From positions 1 to 64,000 of the forward strand of contig JALSHZ010000063.1 in NCBI GenBank assembly GCA_026981985.1: DNA of 64,000 nt, given 5' to 3'. Source of the DNA: Gammaproteobacteria bacterium. Lineage in GTDB: Bacteria; Pseudomonadota; Gammaproteobacteria; UWMA-0217. The notes under the pieces are model-generated. The model saw only the letters and a list, made by a program, of their open reading frames with translations. It was not told where the DNA came from and made no database searches. Below are positions 56,821 through 64,000 of this stretch, one piece after another. The number at the start of each line of letters is the position of its first letter. The stretch's first letter is position 1. A program made the position numbers and the translations under genes.

Positions 56821-57393
56821 ATGTCAACGATCGTTGTGGTAAGAAAGAATGGCACCGCCTGTATCGCGGCCGACACGCTGACCACCTTTGGCGATACGCG
56901 CCAGTCGGCAGCGTTCGATGCGGCCAGCGACAAGATTTTCAGCTGTGCACAAAGCCATATTGGCATTGTCGGCAGCGCCGCGCATCAGATGGTGCTGGAA
57001 AGTGCCTGCGAGCAGGTCGGCACGCTCGACTTTCTCGGCCGCCGTGCGATTTTCGAAAGTTTTCTGCAATTGCATTCGGTGCTGAAGGAGAAGTACTTTC
57101 TCAACCCAAAGGAAGACGAGGATGATGCCTACGAGTCGACACAAATCGATGCCTTGCTCATCAATCGTCGTGGCATCTTCGGTGTCTTCTCATTGCGCGA
57201 AGTCTTTGAATACACGCGCTTCTGGTCGATCGGTGCTGGCTCGGAATTTGCGCTCGGTGCAATGCATGCGCTCTATGAGCGTCTGGAGACCGCCGAGGAG
57301 ATTGCCAAAGCGGCGCTAGCCGCCAGTGCGGAATTCAACAGTACCACCGCGCTGCCACTGACCTGCTACAGTGTGCAACTTGAGGAATCGTAA
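56821..57393 (+). CDS. Proteasome-type Ntn hydrolase (HslV/BPH-like); C-terminus altered by MITE insertion
   Basis: MSTIVVVRKNGTACIAADTLTTFGDTRQSAAFDAASDKIFSCAQSHIGIVGSAAHQMVLE..; HslV/20S-beta-like N-term; stop codon TAA at 57391-57393 lies inside the MITE terminus. Confidence 0.82.
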   Translation: MSTIVVVRKNGTACIAADTLTTFGDTRQSAAFDAASDKIFSCAQSHIGIVGSAAHQMVLESACEQVGTLDFLGRRAIFESFLQLHSVLKEKYFLNPKEDEDDAYESTQIDALLINRRGIFGVFSLREVFEYTRFWSIGAGSEFALGAMHALYERLETAEEIAKAALAASAEFNSTTALPLTCYSVQLEES

Positions 57394-57531
57394 CTGCTCA
57401 GCTTACCCCCTTATTTGCGTCAACTCTGCGTTGGAAGTGCTCATTTACACTTGTAAACTCCGCGCTTCCGCCTTGATTTGACGCAAAACGGGGGCAATCC
57501 GAGCCGTTACCTAACCTCGCTGAGTAGTTAC
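57390..57531 (+). mobile_element. MITE-like hairpin element, copy C (142 bp); perfect 8-bp TSD
   Basis: GTAACTGCTCAG...CTGAGTAGTTAC; flanks GAGGAATC at 57382-57389 and 57532-57539. Confidence 0.93.
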
Positions 57532-57563
57532 GAGGAATCACAACCGGAGGTACTGCTAACCTG

Positions 57564-58244
57564 ATGTTTACCGGAATTATTGAATCGGTCGGCGAGATCC
57601 GTGCGGTTATGCCGCAAGGTGGCGACCAGCGCTTCGACATCGGCATCGGGAAACTGGATATGCGCGATGTTGCACTGGGTGACAGTATCGCCGTCAATGG
57701 TGTCTGCCTGACGGTCATCGAATTCGGTCAGGACTGGTTCATGGCCGATGTGTCGAACGAGACACTGGCCTGTACCACGCTGGGAGCGCTCGCCAAGGGG
57801 GCGCGCGTCAATCTGGAAAAGGCGCTGACGCCAACCACCCGGCTCGGCGGTCATCTGGTCAGTGGTCATGTGGACGGGGTTGGTGAGATCGTTTCATTGG
57901 CAGATGATGGCCGCTCGGTGCGGGTCATGATCCGGGCACCCGAAACCTTGCTGCGTTACATTGCCGCGAAAGGCTCGATCTGTGTTGAGGGGATCAGCCT
58001 GACGGTCAACAGCATCGAGGGCGATGTCTTCGGGCTCAATATCGTGCCGCATACCATGCAGGAAACCAACCTCAGCAAGGCTACGGTTGGCACGCGGGTG
58101 AATCTCGAAGTGGATATCATTGCGCGCTATCTTGAACGGCTGCTGCAAGGCGGTGGCACCGAGGATGCCCATTCCGGTGCAGCTGGGGAAACGATCTCCC
58201 GGACCATGCTCGCTGCCGCCGGATTCATGGACAACAAAAGCTGA
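57564..58244 (+). CDS. ribE: Riboflavin synthase alpha chain
   Basis: MFTGIIESVGEIRAVMPQGGDQRFDIGIGKLDMRDVALGDSIAVNGVCLTVIEFG; repeat LGGHLVSGHVDGVGEI. Confidence 0.97.
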   Translation: MFTGIIESVGEIRAVMPQGGDQRFDIGIGKLDMRDVALGDSIAVNGVCLTVIEFGQDWFMADVSNETLACTTLGALAKGARVNLEKALTPTTRLGGHLVSGHVDGVGEIVSLADDGRSVRVMIRAPETLLRYIAAKGSICVEGISLTVNSIEGDVFGLNIVPHTMQETNLSKATVGTRVNLEVDIIARYLERLLQGGGTEDAHSGAAGETISRTMLAAAGFMDNKS

Positions 58245-58251
58245 GACTGCG

Positions 58252-59391
58252 ATGGCATTCAATACTGTAGAAGAAATCCTCGATGATATTCGTGCTGGCA
58301 AGATGGTCATCATTGTCGACGACGAGGATCGGGAAAACGAAGGCGATCTGTTGATGGCAGCATCGATGGTGCGGCCGGAAGATATCAATTTCATGGCGCA
58401 GTATGGCCGTGGCCTGATTTGCCTGACACTGACGCGCGAGCGTTGCCGCCAGCTGGCGCTGCCGTTGATGGTCGACGGTGGCGCGGCCGATTCCCATGGC
58501 ACCAATTTCACGGTATCAATCGAGGCTGCCGAGGGTGTGACCACCGGCATCTCAGCCTATGACCGGGCCCATACCATTCGTCAGGCGATAGCCCCCAATG
58601 CAAAGCCGGAGGATATCGTCCAGCCGGGTCATGTTTTCCCGCTGATGGCCAAGGCCGGCGGCGTTTTGACCCGGGCAGGGCATACCGAAGCGGGATGCGA
58701 TCTGGCGCGCCTCGCAGGGCTGGAGCCGGCGGCGGTCATTGTCGAGATTCTCAACGAGGACGGAACAATGGCGCGGCGTCCCGATCTGGAGCGCTTCGCC
58801 GCGGAACATGGCTTGAAGATCGGCACCATCGAGGATCTGATCCACTATCGCGTCAAGAATGAGAAATCGGTCGAGCGCGTTGCGCAAACGCATATCACCA
58901 CCGAGTACGGTGAGTTCGAGCTGGTGACCTACCAGAACCATGTTTCCGGGCATATTCATTTTGCGCTGGTGAAAGGCGATGTCAGCGCTGGTGAACCGGC
59001 GCTGGTGCGGGTGCACCTGCAGGATGCGCTGGTGGATTTTCTGTCAGTGACCGGCGAAGGCTTTGGCTGGCCACTGCATGATGCGATGCAGCGCGTCAAC
59101 GAAAGTGGTTGTGGCGTGGTAGTGATTCTGCGTCACCCTGAGCCCGACAGCAGTCTGGTGCAGCGGATCCAGCATCTCGGTGAGCGTGCCAATGCAGGGA
59201 TCGAAAAGCCCAGTGATGCGCCCGAAGACGTGCGTACCTTTGGCGTTGGGGCTCAGATCCTGCTCGACCTGGGCGTCAGAAAGATGCGCCTGCTGTCAGC
59301 GCCCAAGAAATTCCATGCGCTTGGTGGCTTCGATCTCGAAGTGGTCGATTACATCTGGGACAAATCCAGAGATAGCAGCAGCGGCGTATGA
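58252..59391 (+). CDS. ribBA: 3,4-dihydroxy-2-butanone-4-phosphate synthase / GTP cyclohydrolase II-like
   Basis: [71 protein letters not shown]. Confidence 0.95.
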   Translation: MAFNTVEEILDDIRAGKMVIIVDDEDRENEGDLLMAASMVRPEDINFMAQYGRGLICLTLTRERCRQLALPLMVDGGAADSHGTNFTVSIEAAEGVTTGISAYDRAHTIRQAIAPNAKPEDIVQPGHVFPLMAKAGGVLTRAGHTEAGCDLARLAGLEPAAVIVEILNEDGTMARRPDLERFAAEHGLKIGTIEDLIHYRVKNEKSVERVAQTHITTEYGEFELVTYQNHVSGHIHFALVKGDVSAGEPALVRVHLQDALVDFLSVTGEGFGWPLHDAMQRVNESGCGVVVILRHPEPDSSLVQRIQHLGERANAGIEKPSDAPEDVRTFGVGAQILLDLGVRKMRLLSAPKKFHALGGFDLEVVDYIWDKSRDSSSGV

Positions 59392-59443
59392 ATACCGGCA
59401 GCAATCCGATAAAATACCGCCTTTATTCCAGACACTCGACGCA

Positions 59444-60400
59444 ATGAACCCCGATTATCTCGATTTTGAACAACCGATTGCCGAGCTTGAAGCAAAGATC
59501 AACGAGCTTCGTTACGTTGGGGATGGCAGTGGCGTCAATCTGGGTGACGAGATCGCCAAGCTGGAGGAAAAGGGGCGCAGTCTGACCGAGTCCATCTTTT
59601 CCAAGCTCACCCCGTGGCAAGTGTCGCAGCTGGCGCGTCATCCGCTACGTCCTTATACGCTGGACTACACTACATCGCTGTTTGCCGAGTTCCGCGAGCT
59701 GCATGGCGACCGTGCTTTCAAGGACGATCCGGCAATCGTCGCCGGAATTGCCCGGTTCAATGAGCAAACGGTCATGCTCATTGGCCACCAGAAAGGCCGT
59801 GACACCAAGGAAAAGCTCAAGCGGAATTTTGGCATGCCGCGTCCCGAAGGGTATCGCAAGGCGCTCAGGCTGATGAAGCTGGCGGAGCGGTTTCGTATGC
59901 CCATCATTACCCTGATCGACACGCCGGGTGCCTATCCTGGTGTGGGTGCTGAAGAACGGGGGCAGAGTGAAGCCATTGCGCGCAATCTGATGGAGATGTC
60001 CGAACTGACCGTGCCAATCATCTGCATCGTGATTGGGGAAGGTGGTTCAGGCGGCGCGCTGGCGATCGGCGTCGGCGACCATGTGATGATGCTGCAATAT
60101 AGCACCTATTCGGTAATCTCACCCGAAGGCTGTGCGTCGATTCTGTGGAAGAGTGCCGACAAGGCGTCCGATGCCGCCGAAGCCTTGGGGATTACCGCTG
60201 AAAAGCTGAAGGAACTGAAGCTGATCGACGAAGTGATTCCGGAACCGCTCGGTGGTGCCCACCGTGATCTCGATGCCGTCAGCAGCGCGATGGCTACCGC
60301 CATCGATGCGGCCCTGACCCGGTTGAAAAGCTATACCAAAGATGAGCTGGTGCAGCGCCGGTATGACCGACTTATGTCCTATGGGCAGTTTACGGGCTAG
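59444..60400 (+). CDS. accA: Acetyl-CoA carboxylase carboxyltransferase alpha subunit
   Basis: [73 protein letters not shown]. Confidence 0.98.
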   Translation: MNPDYLDFEQPIAELEAKINELRYVGDGSGVNLGDEIAKLEEKGRSLTESIFSKLTPWQVSQLARHPLRPYTLDYTTSLFAEFRELHGDRAFKDDPAIVAGIARFNEQTVMLIGHQKGRDTKEKLKRNFGMPRPEGYRKALRLMKLAERFRMPIITLIDTPGAYPGVGAEERGQSEAIARNLMEMSELTVPIICIVIGEGGSGGALAIGVGDHVMMLQYSTYSVISPEGCASILWKSADKASDAAEALGITAEKLKELKLIDEVIPEPLGGAHRDLDAVSSAMATAIDAALTRLKSYTKDELVQRRYDRLMSYGQFTG

Positions 60401-60466
60401 TTCCATCTTCGCAAGACAGCATCCCCTGATGGCTGTGCATCCATATTCATTCTGGGTTGCTCAGGT

Positions 60467-61750
60467 TTGACGCACTCACGACCATTCACAGCCGATTCTC
60501 TGTTAGCCGGTCTCCAGCGACTGGATGTCACGACAGGTTATTGTGTTGCCCTCAGTGGCGGAGCCGATTCTGTTGCCCTGCTGATTGCCATGGCCGAACT
60601 TCGTTACCAACTGCAGAAGCCCCTGCGGGCGGTTCATGTTCATCATGGCTTGCAACAGGAAGCCGATGACTGGGCAGCATTTTGCCGGGATATCTGTCAC
60701 CAACTGAAGATTCCACTTCAGGTAATTGAAATCGACATTGAGCGGGAGTGCCGCGAGAGCCTGGAAATGGCTGCGCGGCGTCAGCGCTACGCCGCATTGG
60801 CACAGTCGTTGCTGGCGGATGAGGTGCTGCTGACTGCACATCATCTCGATGACCAGGCTGAAACCTTTCTGTTGCACCTGCTTCGAGGCGCTGGCGTCGA
60901 TGGTCTGGCTGCGATGCCCACTGTTCGGGTATTTTCCCGAGGCCTGCTGTGCAGGCCGCTGCTGGCATGGAGCCGGGAGCAGTTGGTTGCCTATCTACGC
61001 GAGCGGGGAATCGATTGGATCGAAGATCCCTCCAATGATGATGTCAGTTTCGATCGGAACTTTATCCGTCAAACCATCATACCGATGATCGCATCGCGCT
61101 GGCCTGCGGCGGCGAAGTCCATTTCGAGGGCGGCAGGTTTGCAGGCTGAGCAACGTCAGCTCAACGAGAGCCTGGCAAGCAACGCACTTGCCAGCTGTTA
61201 TGCCTTCAACACAGGCAGTCTGCAGTTAGATAGCTTGCGGTCGCTGGATGCGATAAGGAAGCGACTGGTGTTACGCAGTTGGTTGAAGCTGGGTCAGCCT
61301 CAGCTCACACTCTCCCAGGCGCACCTGGAGGCACTAGACGCCAGGCTGGCTTCTTCCACGAACTTCAGCTACCAGCTTGCGGGTGTGCAACTTCAGTCAT
61401 TCTCTGGAGCGCTTTTCAAGCGTCAGACTGACGCCAATAACCCAGTATTAGCGTATTTCTGGCAGCTCGACTGTCGGCTCCATATCGAGGTGCTGGGGGT
61501 TGTCATCGAACCATCACAGATCCTGCGTCATTTTCCGGGGCTTGGGCCTGGCGATACGCTGCGTATTACCAATCGGCGTGGGGGTGAAACGATTTACGAT
61601 CCAGGCGTCGGGCACCGGCCACTGAAAAAGATGCTGCAATACTGGCGGGTGCCTCCCTGGAGGCGTGCTCAGTTGCCATTGATCTGGTATGCGGAGCAAC
61701 TGATCTGCGTTCCGGGATACTGGGTGACCAGGGAGCTGGATCGGGATTGA
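60467..61750 (+). CDS. tilS: tRNA(Ile)-lysidine synthase (TTG start)
   Basis: GYCVALSGGADSVALLIAMAELRYQLQKPLRAVHVHHGLQQEADDWAAFCRDIC; RRQRYAAL..TAHHLDDQAETFLLHLLRGAGVDGL. Confidence 0.97.
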   Translation: MTHSRPFTADSLLAGLQRLDVTTGYCVALSGGADSVALLIAMAELRYQLQKPLRAVHVHHGLQQEADDWAAFCRDICHQLKIPLQVIEIDIERECRESLEMAARRQRYAALAQSLLADEVLLTAHHLDDQAETFLLHLLRGAGVDGLAAMPTVRVFSRGLLCRPLLAWSREQLVAYLRERGIDWIEDPSNDDVSFDRNFIRQTIIPMIASRWPAAAKSISRAAGLQAEQRQLNESLASNALASCYAFNTGSLQLDSLRSLDAIRKRLVLRSWLKLGQPQLTLSQAHLEALDARLASSTNFSYQLAGVQLQSFSGALFKRQTDANNPVLAYFWQLDCRLHIEVLGVVIEPSQILRHFPGLGPGDTLRITNRRGGETIYDPGVGHRPLKKMLQYWRVPPWRRAQLPLIWYAEQLICVPGYWVTRELDRD

Positions 61751-61991
61751 TTCAGTCATCCGATTCAGCCATACCGTTTGTCGGTTCAGGCAGGCGGTTC
61801 CAGATCGAGAACTTTCTTCTTGCACAGTTCTCAAAACGGCACGCCGATTACGGCTTCCAACTACATTCTTGAGTAGCATTCTCTTCCAGCCAGGTGCTTA
61901 GGATCCCGTGTGGTTCCCGGCATATTGAATATCGCAGGCGCTGGCCCGACAGCAAGCGGGAAGTGCCTAAACTGGAAGTTGCGACCACCCG

Positions 61992-63644
61992 ATGATCTAC
62001 ATCTCAGGATTCATAGTAGCCATGCTGTTGACCATGGTATTCATACCACCGGTCAAGCAGCTTGGTTATCGTTTTGGCCTGGTGGATACGCCCAATCAGC
62101 GCAAGGTCCATTTGACCCCGATTCCCCGGATTGGCGGGGTTGCGATGATTCTGGGTGCCACAGTGCCGCTTGTGCTTTGGTTGATCATCAGCCCGGCGTT
62201 GCTGAGCTATCTGCTGGGAGCAACGCTGATCATCATTTTTGGTGTTCTCGACGATGCTTTCGATCTCGATTTCAAACTGAAGTTTGTCGTTCAGACCGTT
62301 GCCGCACTGATTGTGGTTGTTGTTGGTAACATACAAATACACAGCTTTTCGCTGTTTGGACATCTCTTCGAACTGCCTTACTGGTTGTCCGTTGGTCTGA
62401 CGGTTTTCTTTTACCTGGCAGTGGTCAATGCAGTTAACTTCGCCGATGGACTGGATGGCCTGGCAGGAGGGATTACGCTCCTCAGCCTGATCGCCCTGGC
62501 GGGTGTTGCGTATGACTCAGGCGTCAAGGATGTTTTGTTGATTTCCGTTGTGCTGGTCGGTAGCGTGATGGGGTTTCTGCTGTTCAATAGCCACCCGGCG
62601 CAGGTATTCATGGGGGATGGTGGAAGCCAGTTTCTCGGCTTTTCACTGGCGGTCATGTCGGTCTATCTGACCCAGCGTGAGGGTGCAATGCTAAGCGCAT
62701 TCACGCCGTTGCTGATCGTCGGCATGCCGCTGATCGATCTGGTCTATGTCGTGGTATCGCGGAAGGTCCGGGGTCTGTCACCGTTTCACCCCGACAAGCG
62801 GCATATTCATCATCGTCTTCTTGCACTCGGCCTGCGGCAGTATGGTGCGGTATTTGTGATCTACCTGTTGCAGTCGGGCATTATCGTATCAGCCCTCGTC
62901 TTTCGTGACAGGGGAGACACCTTTTTTCTGGCGCTGTACCTGTTCTTTCTAGGGATGATCAGCTTGCTGATCACCACCGCACTAAGATATGGCAGGCTTC
63001 CTGGCGCTAGCGCCATCAACCGGCTGATGTATGGCCCAGTGCGAAGACTGCGTGTTCTGGTGAAAAGAAAGCGGCTGCCGGGTATTGCGCAGAAGATTGC
63101 GTTGTTTTCCATGGTTGGCTATCTGGTGCTCGGGACATTGATCCTTCATGAAGTCAAGTTTGAAGTGGGAATGATTGCAGCTGGCTTATGGTCGCTGTTT
63201 TTTGTCCTCAAACCGCGCCAGGTAACGGAAAAGATGTCGGGTTGGTTTATACGCTTCGTCTACTATCTGACGGCCAGCGGCGTGTTGTTTCTGACATACA
63301 CATCACCCGAGATCTTCGATGTCTATCGCCTCTGGATCAAGGTGTTTTTCTCGATATTGGCGGTCGTGATATTCATTGCGATCGAGTCTTCCGGCGATGA
63401 GCGTCTGAAACTGCGCCCGATCGATTTTCTGGTTGTGACCACGGCGCTGATATTGCCGGGAGTCGTTGGGCTGTCAGATATCGACCAGGTTTACTGGTTT
63501 GTGGCGGCGCACCTGTTGGTGCTCTTTTATGGTGTGGAACTGGTGCTGCTGTCCTACCGTGAATCTGCGCGTGTCAATCTGATCCAGTATCTATACACGA
63601 CCCCACTGCTGGTGCTGGCGGTTCGTGGCCTGTCTGGTATTTAG
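61992..63644 (+). CDS. MraY/WecA-family undecaprenyl-phosphate glycosyl-1-phosphate transferase with C-terminal membrane extension
   Basis: VDTPNQRKVHLTPIPRIGGVAMI, VNAVNFADGLDGLAGGI, FMGDGGSQFLGFSLAVMSV, SPFHPDKRHIHHRLLALGL; ~200 extra C-terminal residues with TM segments. Confidence 0.92.
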   Translation: MIYISGFIVAMLLTMVFIPPVKQLGYRFGLVDTPNQRKVHLTPIPRIGGVAMILGATVPLVLWLIISPALLSYLLGATLIIIFGVLDDAFDLDFKLKFVVQTVAALIVVVVGNIQIHSFSLFGHLFELPYWLSVGLTVFFYLAVVNAVNFADGLDGLAGGITLLSLIALAGVAYDSGVKDVLLISVVLVGSVMGFLLFNSHPAQVFMGDGGSQFLGFSLAVMSVYLTQREGAMLSAFTPLLIVGMPLIDLVYVVVSRKVRGLSPFHPDKRHIHHRLLALGLRQYGAVFVIYLLQSGIIVSALVFRDRGDTFFLALYLFFLGMISLLITTALRYGRLPGASAINRLMYGPVRRLRVLVKRKRLPGIAQKIALFSMVGYLVLGTLILHEVKFEVGMIAAGLWSLFFVLKPRQVTEKMSGWFIRFVYYLTASGVLFLTYTSPEIFDVYRLWIKVFFSILAVVIFIAIESSGDERLKLRPIDFLVVTTALILPGVVGLSDIDQVYWFVAAHLLVLFYGVELVLLSYRESARVNLIQYLYTTPLLVLAVRGLSGI

Positions 63645-63670
63645 CCAGAAAAGATTTTCAGATACCCCGG

Positions 63671-64000
63671 TTATTCGTCTGTAATATTGGCTTTGCGACA
63701 GCCATCGCTGAAGCGAATGTTAACGCATTCGCCTTGGCTTAATTCGTTGGCGTGGCTGATCACTTCACCGTTTTCTGCTCTGGACACAATGGCATAGCCT
63801 CGTCCAAGCACATGATCCGGGTTGAGAAGGTTTAGCGCGGTACTCAAACTATCCACGTGGTGGTGGCGCCGCTTGAGTTGTTCGCGCATATGCTGCTTGA
63901 GATATGTTTTAAGTTGCAGCAATTGTTCCCGCGCCATTTTGATTTGCTGCAGCGGGCGAAGACCCGATAGCGGACGCGCTGTTACCAGCAATTGATGGCG
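63671..64000 (-). CDS. xseA: Exodeoxyribonuclease VII large subunit, C-terminal part (continues past right edge)
   Basis: LLQLKTYLKQHMREQLKRRHHHVDSLSTALNLLNPDHVLGRGYAIVSRAENGEVISHANELSQGECVNIRFSDGCRKANI. Confidence 0.85.
   Translation of the reverse strand, partial: RHQLLVTARPLSGLRPLQQIKMAREQLLQLKTYLKQHMREQLKRRHHHVDSLSTALNLLNPDHVLGRGYAIVSRAENGEVISHANELSQGECVNIRFSDGCRKANITDE

Noticed and set aside
61920-61990. Possible sigma-54 promoter (TGGCCCGACAGCAAGC) upstream of the WecA-like gene
   Set aside because: The -12 element does not align with TTGCA at the correct spacing.

Overview
The window is mostly housekeeping chromosome from a gammaproteobacterium. Gene content (ATP sulfurylase Sat, PPi-dependent PFK, H+-PPase and a Gly/Tyr-rich sulfur-globule-like protein) suggests a chemolithoautotrophic sulfur oxidizer; that lifestyle is an inference. 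Recognisable blocks are thrS-infC-rpmI-rplT-pheS-pheT-ihfA-merR, an NDH-SelD fusion, an RND efflux pair, orn/rsgA/M48, hppA...hemC/pfp/sat/pqiABC, rpsB-tsf-pyrH-frr-uppS-cdsA-dxr-rseP-bamA-skp-lpxD-fabZ-lpxA, glyA-nrdR-ribD-[proteasome-like Ntn hydrolase]-ribE-ribBA, and accA-tilS-wecA-like. tRNA-Pro(GGG) and tRNA-Arg(CCT) are present. A 5' fragment of a TonB-dependent receptor lies at the left edge and a 3' fragment of xseA at the right edge. The most unusual signal is a family of three dispersed, hairpin-forming, non-autonomous mobile elements of 142-198 bp at 8167-8318, 49124-49321 and 57390-57531. They start GTAACTGCTCAG, carry a duplicated right end, and are each flanked by an 8-bp target duplication (7/8, 8/8 and 8/8 identity), a hallmark shared with IS66-type elements. 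The stem arms change in concert between copies. The third copy supplies the stop codon of the proteasome-like gene; removing it in silico restores a TGATG overlap with ribE. Other leads are terminator-containing leaders in front of hppA and sat, an AUC-initiated infC, a near-palindromic operator-like site upstream of the RND operon, and an AT-richer lyase-like lipoprotein gene at an interruption of the lpx operon.
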